Below are positions 36,060 to 45,000 of a stretch of 64,000 bases of DNA, one piece after another. The stretch spans positions 121,954,001 to 122,018,000 of the forward strand of contig JBITNC010000001.1 in NCBI GenBank assembly GCA_050084985.1, in the 5' to 3' direction. The stretch is from Nageia nagi. Lineage: Eukaryota > Pinophyta. The notes beneath the pieces are model-generated. The model ran no database searches. It worked only from the letters and a program-made list of their open reading frames with translations, and was not told the DNA's origin. How positions within the stretch are numbered: the stretch's first letter is position 1; each line of letters starts with the position of its first letter. A program made the translations under genes and the position numbers.

Positions 36060-37300
36060 TATTTTCAAGAACCATAATAGAGCTGCTACATTTTTCAACT
36101 GATAGATAAGAATAATAAGGGTTCAAATCCATTATTTTATATCGAAAAGGGTGGGAGATAATATTTTTATAATTCCTATATCAGAATGATAAGGGCTCAT
36201 TGATATTTCTTATGGATCGATATGAAGAGATATTCTTATATGTTAATTTGTACACATAGCTTCTTAGATCTACAAGGAAAGCCTTAAGGTTTTGGTGTAG
36301 GCCAATACCTAAAAGTATGATATTTTCTCTATAATCTTGGAGAGCTTCATATATATGTGGGGAAAACCTTAGGTTTTTTGGTGCAGGCCATTACTTGTAA
36401 GCAAATATTAGCTCTAATAGTCTAGAGTAGCCATCTTTCTAATGGCATAGGTGAACTCCAACAAAGATTACTAAAAAAGGATGATCCTAAGCATCAAGAC
36501 TCATAAAGCTAGTAAATGAATCATGGAGTACAAATTTAAAATTAGGTAAAAGGATTATATTTCAAATAGCATGGGGTGTTGGAGGGAATGGAGATGTTGG
36601 GATCAAACGAACCTCTTCTACTACATTTTGAATATGTACAAAATGATTTATTGGGATAGAAGATCTTAGCACTAACAATATGAATCATAGAGATCAAATA
36701 TGGAATGAGGAAGATTTTCATATTTCAAATAGCATAGGGTGATGGAGGGCATCAGGATGTTGGATTAAATGGAGTTCCTCTTCAATAGTTTTTGGGTTAG
36801 TAGTGAAATGATTTGTCAAAATAGTTTTTTGGGATCATACAAAGATTGTAAAAAATAAAGCATTTTAGAATGCTTCATTATTACTAGGAACCTTATTATC
36901 TACAATGTGTTATATTTGTTAATGTTTTTTTATGCTTGACATATTACAATATATTTTTTGTACTAAAGCATTGATGTATGCTTCATTTTGTATAATATGT
37001 GTGCTTCATTTTGTACTGTGGTATAAATGAATTTTGTACAAGGTTTTTAGAAGCCCTTTCAAAACTTTGGATTTTTTTATTAATATCAAATTTACCTTGG
37101 TTTAATAAAAAAATGAAGCACTAATACTTGAACTCAAAACTACCATTTATATGCATGTCAAAGCATCTCAAAATCATTGGTAATTCACTTCTTATTATAA
37201 GTAAATCACATGAATCTTCTAATGTAAATGTGATATTTTAAAATATGACAAGTTGACCCCTATCAAGTTATTGGAATAGATTGAGTGGTACAAGATTGAG
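36060..37300. other. unassigned ~1.2 kb between Tat RNase H and integrase, with internal duplications
   Basis: No integrase or linker text is recognised. It carries two imperfect duplications: AAAGCCTTAAGGTTTTGGTG/AAAACCTTAGGTTTTTTGGTG (about 36270 and 36365), and ATTTCAAATAGCATGGGGTG/ATTTCAAATAGCATAGGGTG (about 36560 and 36720). It may be an old insertion. Confidence 0.5.
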
Positions 37301-37479
37301 GCTTCTCCATGATTTACTAACCAATTTTCATATTTCATTGTGTCTCTTATCTCTCTCATTCCATAAAATCCCCACATCACTATCACCATCGTACATGTTA
37401 CCACTTTTTGATAGTTTGCTATATCCAAGAAACTTCCATCCTTAGGATCATATATTTATTTCATCAGTGAAGAAACTTT

Positions 37480-37962
37480 CAATTCCCAATTTATCCATAT
37501 CAAATTAGAAATCCATCCCCCTAAATTTTCTTCTTCATGAAGATGAACCTTCAATCAAAAGACCACATGATATACTCATATGGGTGGACTCCTTTATTTT
37601 CATGGTTATGATGGTATCATTTTGCATGAAATAGAGTTCCATGAGATTAACACTAACATACTTAGAGTCCATGATAATACCTATGGTGGTCACTTTAGTG
37701 GGGTGGCTACCACAAAGTGTATCTTACTCATGGAGTATTATTGGATGAAAATGGAGCATGATTATTATGTGTATGTTTATAAATGTTTAAAATATCAAGA
37801 ACATGTCAACCTAACCCATGTACCTTACAGAGCATTACAACCATACAATATGCATGGCATTTTTCCCAATGGGATATTTATCTTTTTAGTAAGTTAATTC
37901 CTACCTCATCACAAGTCATGTCTTTTTCATCACTACCATTCAATATTTCACTATTTGGGTTG
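37480..37962 (+). pseudogene. Tat gypsy integrase, N-terminal zinc-binding part
   Basis: The open stretch 37580-37897 includes RVHDNTYGGHFSG and later YVYKCLKYQEH, the H2C2 zinc module of gypsy integrase, then PYRALQPYNMHGIFPNGIFI, corresponding to the start of the catalytic core (PW..W..D). It is cut at 37962 by the GGTTG element; the core resumes at 42776. Confidence 0.8.
37958..37962. repeat. target-site duplication GGTTG, left
   Basis: GGTTG directly before LTR start TGTTGATCGAG; same 5 bp at 42776-42780 directly after LTR end GATCTACA. Confidence 0.9.
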
Positions 37963-39581
37963 TGTTGATCGAGATTGTGTAATATGTGCGCCTGGAACAA
38001 TCTTAACCAAAGTAAATCATGAACAGACTGTGGGAGCAGCCTGCTCTCCGGAGAAGGCCGGTTCCTTATCTATTGGGTAGAGAAAAAGTAACAGGAAAGA
38101 GACAAAAAGGTAGGGTGCGAGAAATTCAAGCAAAAGGATAGGGTAACAGGAAAGGAAGTAAAAAGGATAGAGTAACGAGAGAGAAAGCAAAGGTAGATCA
38201 CTAGTTTAGCGCGGGCTTCCGCAGTATGCGAAACCTTGGCCTGAATCTAGTGTCGCAGCCACAGAACAAGTTCTCACTCTCTGAATAGCCTCCCAGCTTC
38301 TACTCTACCATGTAGCAGACACAGTTATACTAGCAACTCGCGATTATTATTCAGGAAACAAGCTAAGCTGCCACAATGTAACCAAATTAAGAATAACAAT
38401 TACGAGTGCTAGACAAGAAAGGTCAAGATGGTATCATATTGCCGACCAAAAACTACAGGTCTTCGAGAACAAATGTAAAGGGCAATACTAGGCTTCCGAC
38501 CCCTTTTCTCACTTTATTTTCATATATTTATACTGTAGTAACTACAATTTCAAGAAGTGCAGAATAGAAATGGTTACAAAAACGGCTTCAAGATTCTAGC
38601 CTTCTTTTAACTAATACTACCTACATACGCCACTTGGCAGAATATTACAAAAATGGGCCAGATTGCAGATGATATGCTTCTTGACAACTGTGATCTGACC
38701 TTTTGCTGGCTTCGTCTCTACATTCTAAAATGTTTTACTCACTGGCTCCGGATACTAGATTACTCCTCGCTGACATCATCTCTTCCGGGCTCCGGTTTCC
38801 TTCACAAATGTGAGTTTTGTCTTTTCTGTGACGTCATCTTCATATTTCCGGAACGCTTCGTCCTTCGGGCTCCGGATACTAAATTACTCCTCCCTGATGT
38901 CATTTCTTTCGGACTCCGATTTTCCTCAAAACGTTAACTTCATTTTTCGCCATGACATCAACTTCATATTTCCGGAATGCATCCCTCACTGGCTCCGGAT
39001 ACTGGATTACTTCACGCTGACATCACCTCCTCTGGGCTCCGGTTTCCTTCAAAATGTGGACTCTGTTCTCCCCGTGACATCACCTTCATATGTCCGGAAT
39101 GCTCTATTCACTGACTCCGGGCCTTTTAGTTCCTCTTGCTGACCTCTTCATCTCCGGAACCCGGTTCCATTCAAAATGTGAACGTTGTTTCCCCGTGACA
39201 TCATCATTTCATTTCTCCGGAATGCTCTACTCAATGGCTCCGGATACTAAACTACTACTTGCTGACGTCATTTCTTCCGGGTCCCAGTTTCCTTTGCAAA
39301 TGTGAGTTTCATCTTTTCTGTGATGTCATCTTCATATCTCCGGAATGCTTTGTTTCCCGGAGAAACTTATGCTGACTTTATCTTTTTCGGAACTTGGTCT
39401 TCACCAAAATATAACTATCTTATCCTCCGCACGTCTCCACTTCATTCCGGAAAACTTTACTCTGACTCCGGGCTACTTTATCCGCTCCGGAAAAACTCCC
39501 GGAGATCTTCGAATGAATCCGTAGAGGCAGGTAGAGTACACCGGGGCTTTACTTCAAGGATTTATTATGTAGGGATCTACA
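37963..39581 (-). repeat. LTR (left; 3' LTR if element is minus)
   Basis: 1619 bp, plus-strand ends TGTTGATCGAG and GGGATCTACA. Contains the ~122 bp tandem repeats (38720-39360) and TATA at 38523-38532. Open stretches of 94-110 codons inside are by-products of the tandem repeat. Confidence 0.9.
38720..39360. repeat. ~122 bp LTR tandem repeat with TGACGTCA-like motifs (left LTR)
   Basis: Five to six imperfect units, each with TCCGGAATGC, GGCTCCGGATACT and two TGAYRTCA palindromes. Eight-mers are at 38771, 38829 (TGACGTCA), 38895, 38953, 39018, 39075, 39196, 39263 (TGACGTCA) and 39321. TGACGTCA is the classic plant bZIP (as-1/TGA, CRE-like) palindrome. Confidence 0.75.
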
Positions 39582-39743
39582 TTATGGCGACCTCTGAGGG
39601 AAAATTTCGCCTTTATCAAAGAGGAATTTAGAACCCAGTCTAAAAAATAATACCAAAAAATACCAAAGCATTTCACTACTACATAGGGTCCGGAACCACA
39701 TGGATTCGAATTTTTTTTTTTTTTTTTTTTTAAAACTCTGTCC
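39582..39743. other. internal 3' segment with poly-T tract
   Basis: A run of about 21 T (39712-39732) lies downstream of gag on the minus strand (poly-A in sense). Plus-strand TTATGGCGACCTCTGAGG directly beside the left LTR resembles an Arg-tRNA PBS (TGGCGACTCTG) and makes the orientation arguable. No clear polypurine tract in the minus sense. Confidence 0.45.
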
Positions 39744-41008
39744 TCATCATCTCCGGCTTATGTCGTCAGCTACACCAGGTGGAGGAATGCCCCCACTTCT
39801 TGATAAATATTCTTGATATTGATAAATAGGACATGTGGTTTGTTCGTGAGCGCCATTGCAGGCCAAACACATACCAGAGGCTGACCCAGAAGAGGAAGCT
39901 TGGCTTGCATCATCATTCAACACATTCTGAGCCTTTTCTACAGCAGGATAAGGATATCTTCTTGCATCACTTTATCTGCTTAGCATGGTAATCCGGTTTG
40001 CCATATTTCTACACAAATTTTGGAGTTCCTGAGTTTCCGGTGATGAAGATACCCCTTGGTTCATATTAGGCTGAGGAGGGGCTTGTAAGGCCAAGGGAGC
40101 TCTAGGGACCGGCAAATTTGATGGCCACGGTTGAGCAGGGGTGGGAATACTTGCCAGAGGTGGCACTGAACTGATTACTGGAGGTCTCCAAATCTGCTGT
40201 TGTGCGGTTATTGGAAAATAGGGCATTGGCATACGACTTGGTAATTTTCCAACTGCAATAAGACAAGATTCAGCATATACTGCTTGTCTATAGACCTCCG
40301 GGAAAGTATTCACTCCGGAATTTTGGATTTGCAGAGAGAGATCCGGAGGAAAGGCTCTCAGGTAATACATTAAGGCTTGAAATTGTTGAGTCCTGACTGG
40401 CATGGGTACTCTCGTCCACGTTTTCTGGAATCTAATGTTGAAATCCGAGATATTTTCTTGTTCATATCTTTTGATTGAAGTGAACTGTGTTAACAAAGAA
40501 AAGGGATCTCCTAATTCATTAAACTCCAAGATAAAGGGCTCTGCCAGTTGAGCCCAAGTAGTGATGGATCCATTAGGAAGGCCCCTGTACCAATCCAGGA
40601 CCTTTCCTTTGAAAGATTGAGCCAGTAATCTCACCATAACATCTTCATGCTGAATATTGTGAATCTTGGCTAAACCGGCTACATCAACACAGTGCTCATA
40701 AGCTATTTTTTTCGAAGTTGCATCAAACTCTGGAAGGGTTTTGAAAACATTCGCTGGGATATCATGCAATACCGCCAGGGCTATGGGTACCCATTGTCCC
40801 ATTCCGGATAAATATTCTGGGCTGGATTAGCCATTCCAGGGAAGGTATTTCTAGTATGAAGATTGGATAATTCTGGCTTGATAAAGGATTTTAGGGAGTC
40901 GACACTATTCAGAGACTTGGACTTGATCAGGGTCTTTCTCCTAGGAGTATCTAACTTCCTAAACTCTGGTGCTTCTTTTGCTGCTCTAGTTTTAGATCTT
41001 GTCCACAT
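39744..41008 (-). pseudogene. gag of the gag-only element (one frameshift, one stop)
   Basis: The start is set at ATG 41008-41006 (MWTRSKTRAAKEAPEF). The frame shifts near 40800, between the open stretches 40781-41203 and 39972-40802. The capsid domain has KGKVDWYRGLP-like text (GKVLDWYRGLPNGSITTW), FILEFNELGDPFSLLTQF, YEQENISDFNIRFQKTW and LMYYLRAFPPDLSLQI, typical of plant gypsy gag. A Pro-rich region follows. After a single TAA near 39971 the frame continues with PYPAVEKAQNVL and a zinc knuckle CLACNGAHEQTTC (CX2CX3HX4C), ending at tandem stops 39744-39749. With no pol, mobilisation would need a partner element. Confidence 0.85.
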
Positions 41009-41126
41009 AAACTCCAGGTTGCAAAAGAAAATGACAGGTTCAAAGCACATAAGATATTTACAAATAATTTGCTTTAATGCATACCATGTATAGTGCTTCA
41101 ACAGAGTCGCCAATAAGTTTCTTCGT

Positions 41127-41144
41127 GTCCCACCGGGCGTGCCA
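41127..41144 (-). other. putative primer-binding site of the gag-only element
   Basis: Minus strand TGGCACGCCCGGTGGGAC, starting 11 bases inside the right LTR end. It begins with TGG, as the complement of a tRNA CCA end, and resembles the PBS-region motif of some plant gypsy elements. A second TGGCGACTCTG lies at 41102-41112. The tRNA was not identified. Confidence 0.5.
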
Positions 41145-41716
41145 AAAAGAGATACTGTTGATCGAGATTGTGTAATATGTGCGCCTGGAACAATCTTAAC
41201 CAAAGTAAATCATGAACAGACTGTGTGGAGCAGCCTGCTCTCCGGAGAAGGCCGGTTCCTTATCTATTGGGTAGAGAAAAAGTAACAGGAAAGAGACAAA
41301 AAGGTAGGGTGCGAGAAATTCAAGCAAAAGGATAGGGTAACAGGAAAGGAAGTAAAAAGGATAAAGTAACGAGAGAGAAAGCAAAGGTAGATCACTAGTT
41401 CAGCGTGGGCTTCCGCAGTATGCGAAACCTTGGCCTGAATCTAGTGTCGCAGCCACAGAACAAGTTCTCACTCTCTGAATAGCCTCCCAGCTTCTACTCT
41501 ACCATGTAGCAGACACAGTTATACTAGCAACTCGTGATTATTATTCAGGAAACAAGCTAAGCTGCCACAATGTAACCAAATTAAGAATAACAATTACGAG
41601 TGCTAGACAAGAAAGGTCAAGATGGTATCATATTGCCGGCCAAAAACTACAGGTCTTCGAGAACAAATGTAAAGGGAAATACTAGGCTTCTGACCCCTTT
41701 TCTCACTTTATTTTCA

Positions 41717-41726
41717 TATATTTATA
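41717..41726 (-). promoter_or_regulatory. TATA box in right LTR
   Basis: Minus strand TATAAATATA; the same in the left LTR at 38523-38532. Confidence 0.65.
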
Positions 41727-41919
41727 CTGTAGTAACTACAATTTCAAGAAGTGCAGAATAGAAACGGTTACAAAAACGGCTTCAAGATTCTAGCCTTCTT
41801 TTAACTGATACTACCTACATACGCCACTTGGTAGAATATTACAAAAATGGGCCAGATTGCAGATGATACGCTTCTTGACAACTGTGATCTGACCTTTTGC
41901 TGGCTTCATCTCCACATTC

Positions 41920-42555
41920 CGGAATGTTTTACTCACTGGCTTCGGATACTAGATTACTCCTCGCTGACATCATCTCTTCCAGGCTCCAGTTTCCTTCACA
42001 AATGTGAGTTTTGTCTTTTCTGTGACGTCATCTTCATATTTCCGGAACGCTTCATCCTTCGGGCTTCGGATACTAAATTACTCCTCCCTGATGTCATTTC
42101 TTTCGGACTCCGATTTTCCTCAAAACGTTAACTTCATTTTTCGCCATGACGTCAACTTCATATTTCTGGAATGCATCCCTCACTGGCTCCGGATACTGGA
42201 TTACTTCGTGCTGACATCACCTCCTTTGGGCTCCGGTTTCCTTCAAAATGTGGACTCTGTTCTCCCCGTGACATTACCTTCATATGTCCGGAATGCTCTA
42301 TTCACTGACTCCGGGCCTTTTAGTTCCTCTTGCTGACCTCTTCATCTCCGGAACCCGGTTCCATTCAAAATGTGAACGTTGTTTCCTCGTGACATCATCA
42401 TTTCATTTCTCCGGAATGCTCTACTCAATGGCTCCGGATACTAAACTACTACTTGCTGACGTCATTTCTTCCGGGTCCCAGTTTCCTTTACAAATGTGAG
42501 TTTCATCTTTTCTGTGATGTCATCTTCATATCTCCGGAATGCTTTGTTTCCCGGA
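41920..42555. repeat. ~122 bp LTR tandem repeat with TGACGTCA motifs (right LTR)
   Basis: Same array as in the left LTR; intact TGACGTCA at 42023, 42147 and 42457, with TGACATCA/TGATGTCA variants at the other positions. The 42147 copy is TGACATCA in the left LTR, a CpG-to-CpA change. Confidence 0.75.
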
Positions 42556-42775
42556 GAAACTTATGCTGACTTTATCTTTTGCGGAACTTGGTCTTCACCA
42601 AAATATAACTATCTTATCCTCTGCACGTCTCCACTTCATTCCGGAAAACTTTACTCTGACTCCGGGCTACTTTATCCGCTCCGGAAAAACTCCCGGAGAT
42701 CTTCGAATGAATCCGTAGAGGCAGGTAGAGTACACCGGGGCTTTACTTCAAGGATTTATTATGTAGGGATCTACA

Positions 42776-43525
42776 GGTTGCATTTGCTCCTTTTACATCA
42801 ATAAATGGACCAAGAATTATTGATTTTATCTTATATTTCATCATTTATCAATTTAGCATTACATCCAAAATTATTTTAGATAATGGATTATAATTCAAGA
42901 ATAAGGATGTTAAATCATTATGGAAAAAGTACTCCATTAGACATAGTTTTCTACTCTTTATTATCCATAAGTCAATAATCAAGCTGAAGCTAGTAACAAA
43001 ATCATTATCTCCATCTTGCATGAGATAGTTGTAACTTCCCATCATAATTGGCACATTCAAATTCATCATGAACTTTGGACTTATTGCACTAGCATTCATG
43101 CTCCCATTGGTGCAACACTATTATCTTTAGTCTATGTTCTTTAGTTCATTATACCCCTCGAGCTTGAAATTCCCATATTGTGTATTTCAATGAAAGAATA
43201 TATCGATGATTGAATAATGTGTCAAAATCATTTAGATCATCTTCTACTTCTTGATGAATTCCAAATCAATTGAATTCAACACATTCATGTTTATTAATAT
43301 CACATTTAAAAAGCATATAATCATCAAGTTGTTGATTAAAAGTACAAAGTAGGGGATATTTTTCCCCCAACTAGTTATATCTTTATTTTTTTAAGCATAA
43401 ATTTGGATTGGGTACTTACAAGATTGAATATCTTGAAGGAAATGAGGAAATTGAGCCCCTCAATATCATTCATTTACATCAGTTTCATCTTAAAGTTTTT
43501 CCTAAGATTGTCTATAATTTCAAAT
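42776..43525 (+). pseudogene. Tat gypsy integrase, catalytic core and C-terminus (decayed)
   Basis: Continues the integrase from 37962. It reads KIILDNGL, FKNKDVKSL, KYSIRHSFS, QAEASNKIIISILHEIV, HELWTYCTSIHAPIGATPLSLVY-like text (split by shifts) near 42850-43130, LELEIPILCISMKEYIDD near 43150-43205, HIHVYQYHI and YNHQVVD, then GTYKIEYLEGNEEIEPLNI near 43410-43470. These are the D-N-G, HSFSTP.YPQ.N.QAE and C-terminal GTYKL..MEG.E signatures of Tat-type integrase. Stops and frameshifts abound. Confidence 0.85.
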
Positions 43526-43610
43526 AAAAATAAATTATTTTTCTTTTTATTTTATTATGTCTTGAATGTTTATTTCTTTTAATTGAATATTTTACAAGCT
43601 TAAGATAAGA

Positions 43611-43622
43611 GCTCTGATACCA
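43611..43622 (-). other. iMet-type primer-binding site beside an LTR-like sequence
   Basis: Minus strand TGGTATCAGAGC, a perfect match to the plant iMet PBS, just below the LTR-like sequence starting TGAATATTTT at 43625. Confidence 0.65.
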
Positions 43623-43624
43623 AT

Positions 43625-45000
43625 TGAATATTTTGGAGGCTCAAAGCTCCAAGCTTTGATACTAAGAAAATGTAGGATTTCCTAGCATTTTTGGTCAGCT
43701 AGGACTTATCAAAATTTTGAAAAAGTGGATTTGAAGTTTTTGAATAGAAAATAACTTTACTAGATAAATAAAATAGTGAAAAATGAAAATGTTAGGGTTC
43801 CAAGAGCTTTTGATTAGATAGAACTTATCATAACTTCAAAAAAGTCAAAAGCTAACAAAAAATGAAAATGTCAGAGTTTTAGGAGTTTTTGGTTGCTTAG
43901 AATTTTGCCAAAACTCTAAAAAAGTCAAATACTGACCAAAATGAAAATGTTGAAGTTTCAAAAATTTTTGGTTACATAGAACTTTTCAAAACTCCAAAAT
44001 AATAAAAAATGTGGAATCTGCAATCCAAAGGGTGATGACATCAACATGCAGATCCAAAATGCAAATTTTAGATAAGTTTCAAGTGGAAACTTCTATATGC
44101 CATATTTTTTGTGATTCTTAATAAAACCTAGTACTATAAACCATAAAATTGATCAACATGCAATGTTTTGTGCAATATGAAGGTCTACAAAAATTTTAAG
44201 AAGGATAAAAAAAGGGTCAAATGTGAGTTCAAAGTAAAATACTTATAGAGCTCACTAAGTAAGATTGCAAAAAAAAATAGATTTTGTATTTTATGATTTA
44301 TGAGTTTGTTCCACCAATAAGGTATGGAAAATATATATGGTTGGAGACATATTGAAATTAGCTATCCAACCAAGAAGGAATCACATAAAATAGAGATCTA
44401 GAATGAAAGTTTTAGCTCTTGAAAGCAAATTGATACAAAATAAGGTAGTTTGACACAATCATGAAAATATTAAAACTATTGCTCAAAAATGGGAAAATAG
44501 ATAAGTACCCACATAGTTAAAATGATCTCAAATAGATAAATATCACCTTGGGGTAGAGAAATAACACTTCTATGAATATCTACAAGTGTTTTCTCATGTA
44601 TACGAACATTGAAAAGAGAAAACATGCCACACAGTCGCAAGGTATTGCAAAGAAAATATGAATGCTTTATATTCTAGCCAAAAAATTGGTAGCATAAAAT
44701 TACATCAAAACGCATTATAAGGAATGGGAAATGAAATCCTTATTTATATAAGAATAAAGTGGAGTTTTGAAGACTCCACTTACATATCTGCTCAAAGAAG
44801 TAAGCAAAAACATAAATGAAGCACCCACAAAGTTAGAGAGAAATATGGGCATCCATGAAGGAGTACAAAACCAAATTTGTCTCAATCAAATGATCAAAAC
44901 TTTGAGTATTTGATGCTCAACCATATTCTTGTAATGTAATCAATATGGTAGGTAAAGAACGATAAGCAACCATTGGTGTGAATAAAAAAATCATCGAACA
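43625..45000 (-). repeat. diverged LTR related to the 50-55 kb array
   Basis: Begins with GGAGGCTCAAAGCTCCAAGC, like GGCTTCGAACTCCAAGC in the array LTR, and later shares GAGTTTGTTCCACCAATAA and CTACAAGTGTTTTCTCATG with 50795 and 51038. The far end is not defined; 45000 is approximate. Confidence 0.5.

Larger units (their letters stand above)
37963..42775 (-). mobile_element. gag-only LTR retrotransposon with 1.62 kb LTRs, complete and young
   Basis: 4813 bp: LTRs at 37963-39581 and 41156-42775, internal region only 1574 bp with a gag gene on the minus strand and no protease, RT or integrase. The perfect TSD GGTTG interrupts Tat integrase. The LTRs are nearly the same length and differ at few sites, mostly transitions, so this is the youngest event that can be dated in the window. 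Minus orientation is favoured by the gag strand, a minus-strand TATA box, and U3 repeats upstream of it. Base composition is clearly richer in CCGG than the surroundings. Confidence 0.9.
41156..42775 (-). repeat. LTR (right; 5' LTR if element is minus)
   Basis: 1620 bp, nearly identical to the left LTR. In minus sense the order is tandem repeat array (42555-41920), TATA (41726-41717), then R-U5, as expected for U3-R-U5. Confidence 0.9.
28664..43525 (+). mobile_element. Tat-lineage Ty3/gypsy element, decayed and interrupted
   Basis: Plus-strand order: T/C-rich leader (28680-30000), gag (about 30160-30720), protease (31740-32240), RT (34520-35260), RNase H (35270-35740), second archaeal-like RNase H (35850-36030), integrase part 1 (37480-37962) and part 2 (42776-43525). 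The second RNase H before integrase is the mark of the Tat/Ogre/Retand group. The integrase is split by the GGTTG element. About 1.2 kb of unassigned sequence sits between RNase H and integrase. Its 5' side joins direct-repeat copy 2; a 3' LTR was not found. Confidence 0.8.

Noticed and set aside
38653-39631. Overlapping 71-110 codon ORFs, repeated at 41847-42804
   Set aside because: They lie in LTR tandem repeats and recur in both LTRs; the encoded text repeats every ~41 residues because the DNA does.
34520-43525. Endogenous pararetrovirus (caulimovirid)
   Set aside because: RT and RNase H are followed by a clear integrase and no movement or coat protein is seen; this is a gypsy element.
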